Positions 41,484-50,158 of a stretch of 64,000 nt of DNA are shown here, piece by piece; the first letter of the stretch is position 1, and every line of letters starts with the position of its first letter. The notes beneath the pieces are model-generated. The model ran no database searches. It saw nothing but the letters and a program-made list of their open reading frames with translations, and was not told the origin of the DNA. The translations under genes and the position numbers were made by a program. Origin of the DNA: Halorubrum yunnanense (GTDB taxonomy: Archaea; Halobacteriota; Halobacteria; Halobacteriales; Haloferacaceae); NCBI RefSeq assembly GCF_026586675.1, contig NZ_JAODIX010000032.1, positions 39,452 through 103,451 of the forward strand, given 5' to 3'.

Positions 41484-42005
41484 ATGGCAGACTCGCCTGC
41501 GGCCGACCCGTCGGATGACTCGCCCGCGACAGACTCTCACGACGAGCCGTCCACCGACAGGACGTCTAGCGACCGCGTCTTCGACGCGACCAGTCGGTTT
41601 ATCACCGGCGTCGAGCTGGCCGCGGCGGCGATGTTCGCGCTCCTCTTCGGCATCGGCGTCATCGACCTCGCGATCCAGATCGCGGAGTCGGTCCCGACCG
41701 GTGCGATCACGAACCCGAACGTCGTTATCGGCTTCATCGAGACCGGACTCCTCCTCCTGATCATCGTCGAGGTGTACGAGACGGTCGTCGCGTACATCGA
41801 ACAGAGCGAAACTCGAGTGATCGTCAGGCTGGTGATCTACACCGGCGTCATCGCCATGGTCCGGAAGGTGATCATCTTCCGGACCTCCGAGTACGCGACG
41901 ACCCAAGACGCGCTGTTCGCCGCGGTGTCGTACACCGTCATCGTTCTCGGACTGGTCGCGCTGCTGTACGTCGAGCGGTCGATCGGGAACTCGCTCGAAG
42001 GCTAA
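41484..42005 (+). CDS. PsiE-like membrane protein
   Basis: A 173-residue protein with an acidic N-terminal 35 residues and four membrane helices. VYETVVAYIEQSE and MVRKVIIFRTSEYATTQDAL resemble the phosphate-starvation-inducible PsiE family. ATG 41484 has a GAGGG Shine-Dalgarno-like stretch upstream and a promoter-like TTCTTTACG near 41436; a GTG at 41457 is possible. Phosphate control is not visible from sequence and the function of PsiE is unknown. Confidence 0.8.
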   Translation: MADSPAADPSDDSPATDSHDEPSTDRTSSDRVFDATSRFITGVELAAAAMFALLFGIGVIDLAIQIAESVPTGAITNPNVVIGFIETGLLLLIIVEVYETVVAYIEQSETRVIVRLVIYTGVIAMVRKVIIFRTSEYATTQDALFAAVSYTVIVLGLVALLYVERSIGNSLEG

Positions 42006-42063
42006 TGCTCGGACCGGGCGGCCCGGGTCCCCGATCCGGATTCCGCGATCCGCATCGCCGAAT

Positions 42064-42115
42064 TCGACCGGTTCCCGGTCGACTCGCCCGCCTCGTTTAC
42101 GATTAATAAATTCGA
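42064..42115. other. Perfect palindrome and TATA-like sequence in a convergent gap
   Basis: TCGACCGG-TTC-CCGGTCGA (42064-42082) forms an 8-bp hairpin between the convergent stops of the PsiE-like and Lrp genes and may terminate transcription. About 20 bases on, TTACGATTAATAAATTCG looks like a promoter although no gene start fits it. Confidence 0.4.
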
Positions 42116-42197
42116 TACACACCCATCCACAGGGAACTCGATCCCGTGAGAGAGCCGTTCGGTCCCGGCCTCCGCTTCGCACGAGGGACGCTCCGAC

Positions 42198-42680
42198 TCA
42201 GTCCGTCAGCTCCGCGAGCAGCGTGTCGAGGTCGTATGTCGCCGGCGCGCGCGGCTCGTCTCTGAGGGTGGCGATCGTGAACGTCGAGTTCGTGCGCTCG
42301 ACCTCCGGGATCGCCTCGAAGTCGCTGATCAGCCGCTCGACGGTGTCGGACGAGGAGAGCCGCGCGAGCACGACAAAGTCGGTCTCGCCCATCGTGAAGA
42401 ACGCCTCCGTGACGCCCTCGACCGCGAGCAGCTCCTCCGCGAACTCCTCGTACGGCCCCTCGTAGCCCGCGAGCACCTCGACGATGACGGTGACGCCGAG
42501 GCCGAGCGCCTCGTGGTCTATGTCGTAGAGGTCGTTCTCGATCACGCCGTCCTCGCGGAGGTTGTTCAGCCGGTAGTGGATCGTCGACACCGGGATCCCC
42601 GTCTCCTCGTGGAGCCGCTCGGGACTCCCCGTTCCCAGGTCCGATATCGTCTTCAGGAGCCGCACGTCGCGCTCGTCCAT
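42198..42680 (-). CDS. Lrp/AsnC family transcription regulator
   Basis: A 160-residue regulator. The N-terminal HTH (MDERDVRLLKTISDLG, GIPVSTIHYRLNNLREDGVI) is followed by the RAM/ASNC ligand and oligomerisation domain (GLGVTVIVEVLAGYEGPYEE, FTMGETDFVVLARL). Lrp proteins respond to amino acids. It is divergent from an EamA exporter across 182 bases containing an inverted repeat and both TATA boxes, so it probably controls itself and the exporter. Minus-strand TATA candidate AATATACAATAA lies at 42700-42714. Confidence 0.93.
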   Translation of the reverse strand: MDERDVRLLKTISDLGTGSPERLHEETGIPVSTIHYRLNNLREDGVIENDLYDIDHEALGLGVTVIVEVLAGYEGPYEEFAEELLAVEGVTEAFFTMGETDFVVLARLSSSDTVERLISDFEAIPEVERTNSTFTIATLRDEPRAPATYDLDTLLAELTD

Positions 42681-42772
42681 ACGCCCCCTTCGCGTGAGGG
42701 ATTATTGTATATTCCGACTGATAGGGTTGGAGTCGAATTCAAAAACCCGGCTCGTTTCGGGACCGTATTGCA

Positions 42773-42809
42773 CCGTATTCGTATGCGTGATTGTTCATTC
42801 AGAATACGG
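42773..42809. promoter_or_regulatory. Inverted repeat, probable operator between lrp-like and EamA genes
   Basis: CCGTATTC (42773-42780) and GAATACGG (42802-42809) are perfect inverse copies 21 bases apart, about two helical turns, with an internal ATTCAGAAT motif. The pair lies just upstream of the EamA TATA box AGTTTAAC (42826-42833). Lrp dimers bind such spaced half-sites. Confidence 0.5.
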
Positions 42810-42862
42810 CAGGTTCTGAAAGAATAGTTTAACTGTCTCAACAATCTTCGAACTAACACTCA

Positions 42863-43819
42863 ATGAAGTCACGGAACTTCCTCTCTACTCCGGAATCCGT
42901 CGTCAGCGCGTTCGTTCTCCTCGCGATCCTGTGGGGCACCTCCTTCGTCGCCATCGAGGCCGGGTTGCACTACTTCCCGCCGCTGCTCTTCGCCGGCGTC
43001 CGGTACGCGATCGCCGGGGCGATCGTGTTGGGCGTCGCCGCGGTCGCGTCCGGCCGCACGGTCCCCCGCGGTCGCGACGAGTGGCTCGGCGTCGCCGTCG
43101 CCGCGACCTTCGTGATCGCCACGTACCATGGCCTGTTGTACGTCGGCGAGCTGTACATCTCCGGGGCGGTCGCCGCGGTCGTCGTGAGCCTCGTGCCCGT
43201 CTTGACCGCGGTGTTCGCCGCGCTCCTCCTCCCGAACGAGCGGCTCGGAGCGGTCGAGATCGGCGGCTTCGCGCTCGGGGTCCTCGGTGTCGTCGTGATC
43301 GCCGACCCGACGGGGGGCGGGGCGGGGAGCGCCGCCCCCCTCGGCGTCGGGCTCGCGTTCGCCGGCGCGGTCGCCTTCTCGCTGGGCGCGGTCCTGCTCC
43401 GCCCGCTCCGCACCGACCTCCCGATCGCCGCGCTACAGGGGTGGGCGATGGTGATCGGCGCCGGGCTCCTGTTCGTCGGCGCCGCCGCGCTCGGCGAGTC
43501 CCCCGCCGCGATCATCTGGAGCGACACCGCGATCGCGTCGCTCGCGTACCTCACGCTGCTGTCGGGCGCGCTCGCGTTCCTGATCTACTTCGCGCTGCTC
43601 GACGCGGTCGGCCCGGCGCAACTCCACCTCGTCGGGTACGTCGAGCCGGTCGTCGCCGCGGTCGGGAGCTGGGTCTTCCTGGGCAGCCTCATCGAGGCCG
43701 AGGCGATCGTCGGGTTCGTCGCGATCCTTGCCGGCTTCCTCGCGCTCGAACGCCGCGAGATCGCCGCGTACGTCGGATTCGACGTGTATCACTGGTCCGC
43801 GCTGACCGGGCGGAAGTGA
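42863..43819 (+). CDS. EamA/DMT-superfamily transporter
   Basis: A 318-residue protein with ten predicted helices in two EamA repeats (LAILWGTSFVAIEAGL ... and TAIASLAYLTLLSGALAFLI ...). The second repeat ends in the typical LVGYVEPVVAAVGSWVFLGS motif. The family exports amino acids and other metabolites. Divergent placement from an Lrp-type regulator suggests amino-acid export. A short cytoplasmic tail follows. The substrate is unknown. Confidence 0.9.
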   Translation: MKSRNFLSTPESVVSAFVLLAILWGTSFVAIEAGLHYFPPLLFAGVRYAIAGAIVLGVAAVASGRTVPRGRDEWLGVAVAATFVIATYHGLLYVGELYISGAVAAVVVSLVPVLTAVFAALLLPNERLGAVEIGGFALGVLGVVVIADPTGGGAGSAAPLGVGLAFAGAVAFSLGAVLLRPLRTDLPIAALQGWAMVIGAGLLFVGAAALGESPAAIIWSDTAIASLAYLTLLSGALAFLIYFALLDAVGPAQLHLVGYVEPVVAAVGSWVFLGSLIEAEAIVGFVAILAGFLALERREIAAYVGFDVYHWSALTGRK

Positions 43820-43835
43820 GGGATCGCCGCGCCGC

Positions 43836-44408
43836 TCAGCCGCCGACATCCGTGGTCAGGCCGGCGCGGAGGTCGCGGCCGAAGTAGTGGCCGACCAGCG
43901 CGACGACGAGTCCCACCCCGCCGCCGACGGCCAGCAGGGGCAACCCCCACTGCTGGAGGTAGTCGATCCCGATCGGGAGGAAGCCGACGCCGAGGACGTT
44001 CGTCACGGCGACGGCCGCCCCCGCGGCGCCGCCGGCGATCCCGGTTTCGACGTACCGGCGCGCAGAGAGGACCAGCCCGATCAGGAACGCCGCGAGGAAC
44101 ACGCCCCCGGCGGAGCCGATCGTCCCGCCGATGAGCGGGATCGCGCCGCCGACGAACACGCCGGCGGCGACGGCGACGAGGGAGAGCGCGAACGCCTTCG
44201 CGGAGAACCAGCGACCGCTGGTTCCGACCCGCCCGCCGTCGTCGCTCGCGCCGGCCGCCCGTTCGGACGAGCCGCCCGCCGTGGCGTCGGACCCCGCGTC
44301 GTCCGACGACGCGGTCGACTCGCCCCCGGCGAGGTCGTCGTCGAGGAGGTCGTCGAGGTCGTCCATCGGGTCGCCGTCGGACGCCGCTTCCTCCTTGGAG
44401 GGTTGCAT
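43836..44408 (-). CDS. Membrane protein of unknown function with acidic N-terminal region
   Basis: A 190-residue protein. Residues 1-75 are Asp/Ser/Gly-rich and acidic (DDLDDLLDDDL), followed by four hydrophobic segments rich in Gly/Ala (GVFVGGAIPLIGGTIGS, FLAAFLIGLVL, AVAVTNVLGVG, LLAVGGGVGLVVALVGHYFG). No known domain is recognised. ATG 44406-44408 (MQPSKEEAAS) is preferred over an upstream start. It is convergent with the EamA gene. Confidence 0.78.
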   Translation of the reverse strand: MQPSKEEAASDGDPMDDLDDLLDDDLAGGESTASSDDAGSDATAGGSSERAAGASDDGGRVGTSGRWFSAKAFALSLVAVAAGVFVGGAIPLIGGTIGSAGGVFLAAFLIGLVLSARRYVETGIAGGAAGAAVAVTNVLGVGFLPIGIDYLQQWGLPLLAVGGGVGLVVALVGHYFGRDLRAGLTTDVGG

Positions 44409-44543
44409 ACCGGAGCGTTCGCCCGTGCGACCTTGTGTCTTGTGCCCACGCGGGGACCCCGCCTTCGTCACGCCGAACCGTTTCACCGGAAACGAGGTGT
44501 CTCGGGGGCGATCGGCGGCGACGCGGGGACTGCGGTCGGGCTC

Positions 44544-44891
44544 TCAGTCGTCCCCGTCGCGTTCGCGCGGCCCCCACACGCGCTTGTCGACGAGCTCGAC
44601 CGTCATCGGCCGGTCGACGGTCACCTGACAGGACAGCCGGGGGTAGCCGAAGCGGGCCGCGAGCCGGTCGTGCCAGTGGTCCGGGGGCGGCCCCTCTCGT
44701 ATCCGGACGCCGCAGGTGGCGCAGACGCCCCGCCCGCCGCAGTTCAGCCGGCGGGTCGCGGCCGCGTACGGCGACAGGCCCGCGTCGAGGAGGGCCCGTC
44801 GGAGGGTCCGGCCCGGTTCGACCGCCAGCTCGGTGCGCTCGTGTCCGTCGACGACGGTCACCGGAACGCTCTCGGCGCTCGGATCGGTCAT
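44544..44891 (-). CDS. 2Fe-2S ferredoxin-like protein
   Basis: A 115-residue plant-type ferredoxin fold. Cluster ligands are in LNCGGRGVCATCGV (CX5CX2C) and LSCQVTV. The middle contains an unusual GPPPDHWHDRLAARFGYPR insertion between the third and fourth Cys, as in a divergent haloarchaeal ferredoxin-like group. It probably carries electrons for an unidentified oxidoreductase. It is divergent from birA. Confidence 0.88.
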   Translation of the reverse strand: MTDPSAESVPVTVVDGHERTELAVEPGRTLRRALLDAGLSPYAAATRRLNCGGRGVCATCGVRIREGPPPDHWHDRLAARFGYPRLSCQVTVDRPMTVELVDKRVWGPRERDGDD

Positions 44892-44998
44892 TCAATAGTC
44901 GGAGCGTGGTGCTCGGTGCCCATAGGTGTGTGCTCGCTCCGGGGCGCTCTCGGGCCCGACTCGGAACGGCTTTGCATGCTCGCGCCGATCCCGTCGAC

Positions 44999-45952
44999 AT
45001 GGACACGCGTCGCGCGCTGCTGGACGCCTTGGAAGACGGACCGGTCTCCGGCCCGGCGCTCGCGGCGGAGCTCGACGTCTCGCGGGCGGCGGTGTGGAAG
45101 GCGGTCGAGGCGCTCCGCGGGGAGGGGTTCGCCGTCGCGTCGACCTCGGAGGGGTACGTCGCGCCCGGGGATCCCGACTACTGCGCGGCCGGGATCGAGT
45201 TCGGGCTCGACGCGCCGTACGCGGTCGAGCACCACGACAGCCTCCCGTCGACGAACGACCGCGCCCGCGAGCTGGCGGGCGAGGGCGCCGGCGGCGTCGC
45301 CGTCGTCGCCGATGAGCAGACGGGCAGCCGGGGGCGGCTCGACCGCGAGTGGGTCGCGCCCAGCGGCGGCGTCTGGCTCTCGCTCGTGGTCCGACCCGAC
45401 GTCCCGCCGGCTCACGCCCCGCTTTTCACCCTCGCCGCGGCGGTCGCGACGGTCGACGCCTGCCGCGAGGCGGGCGTCGACGCGCACATCAAGTGGCCGA
45501 ACGACGTGTTGGTGGGCGACTCCGGCGGTCGCGGCGGCCGCAAGCTGGCGGGGATCCTCACGGAGATGGAGGGCGAGGCCGACCGGGTCTCGTGGCTCGT
45601 CGCGGGGGTCGGCGTCAACGCGAATATCGACGCCGAGACGCTTCCGGCGGGCGCGACGTCCCTGCGGGAGGAGTTCGGGGGCCCCGTCGACAGGCGCCGG
45701 TTCGCCGCGACCCTCCTCGAGCGCTTCGCGGCGCTCGCGGGGGAGCCGGACCGGATGGACCGGATCCTGCCGGCGTGGCGCGAGCGGGCGAGCACGCTCG
45801 GGCGGCGGGTCCGGGTCGAGACGTCGAGCGGCTCGGTAACGGGTACCGCGGTCGACGTCGAGTCGCCGGGCGCGCTCGTGGTCGACACCGGAGACGGAAC
45901 GCGACGGGTCCACGCCGGGGACTGCGAGCACCTCCGGGACGCGGACGACTGA
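44999..45952 (+). CDS. birA: Biotin-[acetyl-CoA-carboxylase] ligase with N-terminal HTH
   Basis: A 317-residue protein. An N-terminal winged helix (LDVSRAAVWKAVEALRGEGF) is followed by the biotin ligase domain: STNDRARELAG, GSRGRLDREW (the usual GRGRxGR with a substitution), GGVWLSLVVRP, IKWPNDVLV and GVGVNAN. It attaches biotin to acyl-CoA carboxylase carrier protein and may repress biotin genes through the HTH. A C-terminal SH3-like domain is present (VTGTAVDVESPGALVVDT). ATG 44999-45001 follows a weak TATA region. Confidence 0.95.
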   Translation: MDTRRALLDALEDGPVSGPALAAELDVSRAAVWKAVEALRGEGFAVASTSEGYVAPGDPDYCAAGIEFGLDAPYAVEHHDSLPSTNDRARELAGEGAGGVAVVADEQTGSRGRLDREWVAPSGGVWLSLVVRPDVPPAHAPLFTLAAAVATVDACREAGVDAHIKWPNDVLVGDSGGRGGRKLAGILTEMEGEADRVSWLVAGVGVNANIDAETLPAGATSLREEFGGPVDRRRFAATLLERFAALAGEPDRMDRILPAWRERASTLGRRVRVETSSGSVTGTAVDVESPGALVVDTGDGTRRVHAGDCEHLRDADD

Positions 45953-45994
45953 CCGCGGCGGATCGGGTCGCCGAGGCGACCCGGTGGGAGCGTC

Positions 45995-46570
45995 CTACGT
46001 CCCGCCCGTCGCCTCCGACTCGGGGTCCTCGGCGGCCCCCTCGCTCGCGGTCGTTCCGGCCCCGTCGGTCGGTCGCTCCTCGGCCGTCCCCTCGTCGACG
46101 GTCCCCACAGCGCTCGGCTCCGGCGAGGCGTCGCCGTCGATCCGGACCGTCAGGACGGGGACGTCGGCGCCGCGGACGACCTTCTCCGCGACGCTCCCGA
46201 GGAGGAGCCGATCGATCCCGCCGCGGCCGTGCGTCCCCATCACGACGAGGTCGCAGTCGTTGCCCTCGGCGTACCGGATGATCTCGCGGCTCGGCGACCC
46301 CTCGACGACCGCGGTCTCCACGTCGATCTCGGTCTCCGCGGCCAGCTCCTCGACCTCGTCCACGGCCTCGTCGGCGTCGCCCCGCAGGAGCTTCCCGACT
46401 CCCTCCCACGACGTCTCCATCGGCATCCCCGCGTATCTCGCCGCGTCGACGACGTGGACGGCGTGGACGGCCGCGCCGTGGACCGCGGCGAGGTCCAGCG
46501 CGTGCGCGACCGCTCGCTCCCCCTCCGCCGAGCCGTCGGTCGGGACCAGGATCCGGTCGTAAAGAGTCAT
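45995..46570 (-). CDS. Universal stress protein (UspA family) with acidic tail
   Basis: A 191-residue protein. The Usp domain occupies residues 1-148 (MTLYDRILVPTDGSAEG; GTHGRGGIDRLLLGS; VPVLTVR) and binds ATP by the GxHGxxG...GS motif. It is followed by about 40 residues of acidic low-complexity tail (EGAAEDPESEATGGT) not found in the shorter Usp at 17615-18049. ATG 46568-46570 is the natural start. Confidence 0.93.
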   Translation of the reverse strand: MTLYDRILVPTDGSAEGERAVAHALDLAAVHGAAVHAVHVVDAARYAGMPMETSWEGVGKLLRGDADEAVDEVEELAAETEIDVETAVVEGSPSREIIRYAEGNDCDLVVMGTHGRGGIDRLLLGSVAEKVVRGADVPVLTVRIDGDASPEPSAVGTVDEGTAEERPTDGAGTTASEGAAEDPESEATGGT

Positions 46571-46683
46571 CTGTTCACATAGACCGTGACACCGCCGAGG
46601 CATAACTCTTTGCAGTTCTTGCCGGTTCTTTTCCGGTGTGCCCCGAGGCGCGCGTTTAAGCCGCTCCGAAGCGACGGACAGCC

Positions 46684-46812
46684 ACGACGACCGAGATACA
46701 CCTGTCGCGGGTCGAGAGCGAGCTCGAGGACCGCTCGTTCCCCGCGGCCCGAAGCGACCTCGCCGAATCGTGTGCGGGGACCATCGTGTTGTTCGCCGAC
46801 GGCGACGCCTGA
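46684..46812 (+). pseudogene. Fragment of a DUF5789/DUF2795-like small protein gene
   Basis: A frame without a start codon encodes TTTEIHLSRVESELEDRSFP followed by AARSDLAES and VLFADGDA before TGA 46810-46812. This resembles the first half of small haloarchaeal DUF5789/DUF2795-like proteins (LSRV.SELED..YPA). The expected ATG codon is ACG, and the C-terminal half (GEPGQSEG-type ending) is missing. It is a decayed gene. The rest of the 360-base gap (46571-46934) holds nothing else recognisable apart from the ychF promoter. Confidence 0.45.
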
Positions 46813-46904
46813 TCGGCTCCGGGGCCAACGCCTCCGACGCCTGATCGGGTCCGGGTCCCGCGCCCCTCGCCACCCGTGCGCACGGCACGCCGCGTCTCGC
46901 ATCG

Positions 46905-46912
46905 CTTTTTAC
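46905..46912 (+). promoter_or_regulatory. TATA box of ychF
   Basis: CTTTTTAC lies 23-30 bases before ATG 46935. Confidence 0.55.
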
Positions 46913-46934
46913 CGTGGATCGCGCAGTAGCGGTA

Positions 46935-48137
46935 ATGAGTTATCGGATCGGCCTCGTCGGCAAGCCCTCCGTGGGGAAGTCGACGTTTTTCAACGCCGCG
47001 ACGATGAACGACGTGCCCGAGGGCGCGTACCCGTTCACCACGATCGACCCGACCGTCGGCGAGGCGTACGTCCGCGTCGACTGCGCCGCCCCCGAGTTCG
47101 ACGAGAGCTGCACGCCGAGCGTCGGCGTCTGCCGCGACGGCACCCGCTTCGTCCCGGTCAAGCTCGTCGACGTCGCCGGGCTGGTCCCGGGCGCCCACGA
47201 GGGGCGCGGGCTCGGTAACCAGTTCCTCACCGACCTCAACGAGACCGACGTCCTGATCCACGTCGTCGACTTCTCGGGGAAGACCGACATCGAGGGCGAG
47301 ACCACCGAGGGCCACGACCCGCGCGAAGACATCGACTTCCTCGAGGCGGAGCTCGACGAGTGGTACCTCGACGTGTTGGAGAAGGGCCTCGAGAAGTTCG
47401 CGACGCGCTACCACGGCGCGGACGCCGCGATCGAGGCGGAGCTCGCCGACCAGATGTCGGCGTTCGGCATCGACAAAGACCGGATGAAACGGGTGATCCT
47501 CGCCGAGGGACTCGAACTCGACCCCGAGACGTGGGACGACGCCGACAGGGCCGACCTCGCCCGCGAGATCCGGAGGCGCACGAAGCCGATGGTCGTCGCC
47601 GCCAACAAGATGGACACGCCCGAGGCCCAGGCGAACTGGGAGGAGATCACGGCGGACCCCGACTACGACCACCTCTCGTTCGTCTCCGCGAGCGCTCACG
47701 CCGAAAAGGCGCTTAAAAACGCGGACGAGGCCGGCGTCGTCGACTACACGCCCGGCGAGAGCGACTTCGACCTCGTCGGCGACGTCTCCGGCGAGCAGAG
47801 AGCCGGTCTCGATCGGATCGGGGAGTTCGTCGCCGACTACGACGGGACCGGCGTGCAGGGCGCGCTCGAAGCCGCCGTCTTCGACGTGCTCGGCTGTATC
47901 GCCGTCTTCCCCGGCTCCGCGAACGGGAGCAGAGACGAGAAGGGCGTCTTCCGCGACTGCTTCATCCTCCCCGACGGGGCGACGACCGAGGACTTCGCGT
48001 TCCACATCCACTCGGACATCGGGCAGGGGCTCCTCCACGGCACCGACTGCCGGAGCGGCCGGCAGGTCGGCACCGGCCACGAGCTCTCCCACCGGGACGT
48101 GATCGAGCTGATCTCGACGAAGCAGGCGGCGCCGTAG
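46935..48137 (+). CDS. ychF: YchF/OLA1-type GTPase/ATPase
   Basis: A 400-residue TRAFAC-class P-loop protein. G1 is GLVGKPSVGKSTFFNAAT near residue 6; G3 DVAGLVPGAHEGRGLGNQFL; the G4 position reads VVAANKMDT. A helical insertion lies in the middle and a TGS domain ends the protein (CFILPDGATTEDFAFHIH). YchF/OLA1 binds ribosomes and acts in translation and stress control. Length is usual for the archaeal form. Confidence 0.95.
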   Translation: MSYRIGLVGKPSVGKSTFFNAATMNDVPEGAYPFTTIDPTVGEAYVRVDCAAPEFDESCTPSVGVCRDGTRFVPVKLVDVAGLVPGAHEGRGLGNQFLTDLNETDVLIHVVDFSGKTDIEGETTEGHDPREDIDFLEAELDEWYLDVLEKGLEKFATRYHGADAAIEAELADQMSAFGIDKDRMKRVILAEGLELDPETWDDADRADLAREIRRRTKPMVVAANKMDTPEAQANWEEITADPDYDHLSFVSASAHAEKALKNADEAGVVDYTPGESDFDLVGDVSGEQRAGLDRIGEFVADYDGTGVQGALEAAVFDVLGCIAVFPGSANGSRDEKGVFRDCFILPDGATTEDFAFHIHSDIGQGLLHGTDCRSGRQVGTGHELSHRDVIELISTKQAAP

Positions 48138-48150
48138 CCGCCGGTCGCAG

Positions 48151-50040
48151 TTATACCCGGTCGTCGCCGTCGACGCTGGGCACGTCTTCGATCGACCCGA
48201 CCGGCGTCGCCTCGTCGGGCAGATCCGCGAGTCCGAGCCGGTCGAGCAGCCGGGCCGTCGGCCGCCCCTCGCGGTCCCAGCCGCGGTGCGCGTAGTACCG
48301 GTCGAGGAGCCCCTCGAACGCGTCGGGATCGAGCCCGTCGCGTTCGCCCTCGCTCCCGTTCTCGGTCCCCCCCTCGCTCCCGCCACTCGTCTCCCGTCTC
48401 AGCGCCTCCGGGAGCCGGTCGTCGGCCCGGGTGAACCCCTCCCGGAGGTTGAACAACCGCGCGAGCGTCCACGTGCGATGACCGAGCAGCCGGAGGTCGT
48501 CGGGGTCGCGCTCGTCGCCGAGCGCCGCGAACCACTCGGCGGCGACCTCGGGACCGAGGCTCTCGGCGAGGAAGTCGTCGCCGACGAGACACCACAGCGC
48601 GGCCCGGCGGTCCTGCTCGTCGGCGACGGCCGCGGCGCGCTCGGCGGGGCTCCGCTCGGGCGCCGCCACCGCCTCCGTCTCGACCGGTCGGGCCCGCCGG
48701 TGACACCCGCCGCGGTCGCTCGTCGCGAACGCGAGCGCCATCGTCTCGGCGCCTCGGGGGTCGTAGGAGCCGAGTTCCATCCCCTTCACCGTCGGGATCA
48801 GGTCCGCGCCGCCGAACCGGTCGGCCGCGGCTCGGACCCCGTCCGCGAGCGCGTCGCCCAGGGGAGTCGACCGCGACGCGATCTCTTCGATCAGCGCCCG
48901 CGCCGCCGCCTCGTCGCCGAAGGCGAGGTCGGGGTCGGCGCCGACGTCGCGGTCGGCGGGGCCGATCAGCCCCGCCTCGCTCGCGCGGACCGCCCACGCG
49001 ACCGCGTTCCCCGCGGAGATCACGTCGATCCCGAGCCGGTCGCAGACGTCGCCGAGCGCGGTCACGGCGTCGAAGTCGTCGATCCCGAGCCCCGCACCCA
49101 GCGCGATGGGGGTCCCGCCGCGGGGGACGGTGTCGTCGGGCTCGGAATCGGTGTCCGAGTCCCCCTCATCGCCCGCCGGGACTCGGAACCCGCCGGGGAC
49201 CGGTTCGTCCGCGCGCTCGCGGCCCGCGGCCCGCTCGCTCGCGGGCTCGACGCCGAGGTCGTCGGCCCCGTCGAACCGGCGGGCCTGCCAGCCGCGGGTC
49301 GGGAGCACCCCCGTCTCGTCGGCGAACGAGACCGTCTCGAGGGTATCGCCCGCCGCGAGCCAGCGGCCGGCGTCGCTGTCGGCGAACCGCTCCGCGTCGC
49401 GCTCGCGGAGCTCGCGGAGCGCCGGCGGCGTCTCGGGCGGGGGGTCACGGGCGACGACGGCCTTCAGGTTCTTCGAGCCCATCACGGCGCCCGCGCCGCC
49501 GCGGCCGGCGTGGTGGTCGCCGCCGTCGGAAGCGATCGTCGCGTAGCGCACGCCCGCCTCGCCCGCCGGGCCGATACAGGCGACGGCGGCCTCCGGGAAC
49601 CGCGCGTCGGTCTCCGCCGCGTCGAGCCCCCGAAGCTCCTCGGCCGGCTCGATCGTCGCCTCGCCGCCGGCGAGCGAGAGCGCGACGGGGTCGTCGGCGG
49701 CGCCCTCGACCACGGCGCCGAGGTGGTCGCCGAGCGACCCCGCAAGCCGGCTCGCGAACGAGCCGCCGCCGTAGGAGTCGAGGAACGCCCCGGTGAGCGG
49801 CGACTTCGTGACGGCGGCGTAGCGCGGTTCGCCGGGGAGGTGGCCCGTCAGCGGGCCGACGAGGAACGCGAGCCGGTTCGTCGGCGCTGTCGGCTCGACG
49901 CCGGGTTCCATCCCGTAGAGGTAGCGCGCCCCGAGCCCCTTCCCCCCGACGTACCGCGCGAGCCACTCCTCGGGGACCGGCTCGCTTCGCACGCGGCCGG
50001 CGGAGAGGTCGACGCGGAGGACTCGGTCGGGGACGGTCAT
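48151..50040 (-). CDS. Aldehyde ferredoxin oxidoreductase family protein lacking the usual Fe-S cysteine cluster
   Basis: A 629-residue AOR-family protein. The N-terminal pterin-binding domain is clear: LARYVGGKGLGARYL, VGPLTGHLPGEPRYA, SYGGGSFA, HHAGRGGAGAVMGSKNLKAV. C-terminal motifs VKGMELGSYDPRG and ATSDRGGCHRRA are also present. AORs oxidise aldehydes with a tungsten (or molybdenum) bis-pterin and a [4Fe-4S] cluster held by CX2CX3C plus a distal Cys. Here the region after LPTRGWQARR contains an acidic Gly/Asp stretch and no CX2CX3C; only isolated cysteines remain. ATG 50038-50040 is chosen. It is divergent from a YqeC-like gene. Enzyme activity is therefore doubtful or altered. Confidence 0.88.
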   Translation of the reverse strand: MTVPDRVLRVDLSAGRVRSEPVPEEWLARYVGGKGLGARYLYGMEPGVEPTAPTNRLAFLVGPLTGHLPGEPRYAAVTKSPLTGAFLDSYGGGSFASRLAGSLGDHLGAVVEGAADDPVALSLAGGEATIEPAEELRGLDAAETDARFPEAAVACIGPAGEAGVRYATIASDGGDHHAGRGGAGAVMGSKNLKAVVARDPPPETPPALRELRERDAERFADSDAGRWLAAGDTLETVSFADETGVLPTRGWQARRFDGADDLGVEPASERAAGRERADEPVPGGFRVPAGDEGDSDTDSEPDDTVPRGGTPIALGAGLGIDDFDAVTALGDVCDRLGIDVISAGNAVAWAVRASEAGLIGPADRDVGADPDLAFGDEAAARALIEEIASRSTPLGDALADGVRAAADRFGGADLIPTVKGMELGSYDPRGAETMALAFATSDRGGCHRRARPVETEAVAAPERSPAERAAAVADEQDRRAALWCLVGDDFLAESLGPEVAAEWFAALGDERDPDDLRLLGHRTWTLARLFNLREGFTRADDRLPEALRRETSGGSEGGTENGSEGERDGLDPDAFEGLLDRYYAHRGWDREGRPTARLLDRLGLADLPDEATPVGSIEDVPSVDGDDRV

Positions 50041-50158
50041 CGTGCACACGCTCGCGCTCGGACGGGATTAAACCACACGCCGCGAGGGTGCGCCCGGCGG
50101 GCTCGGAGTCCCGCCGGAACCGACGCGCTTTCGCCGGCGGGCGCCCCTACGGGGAGCC

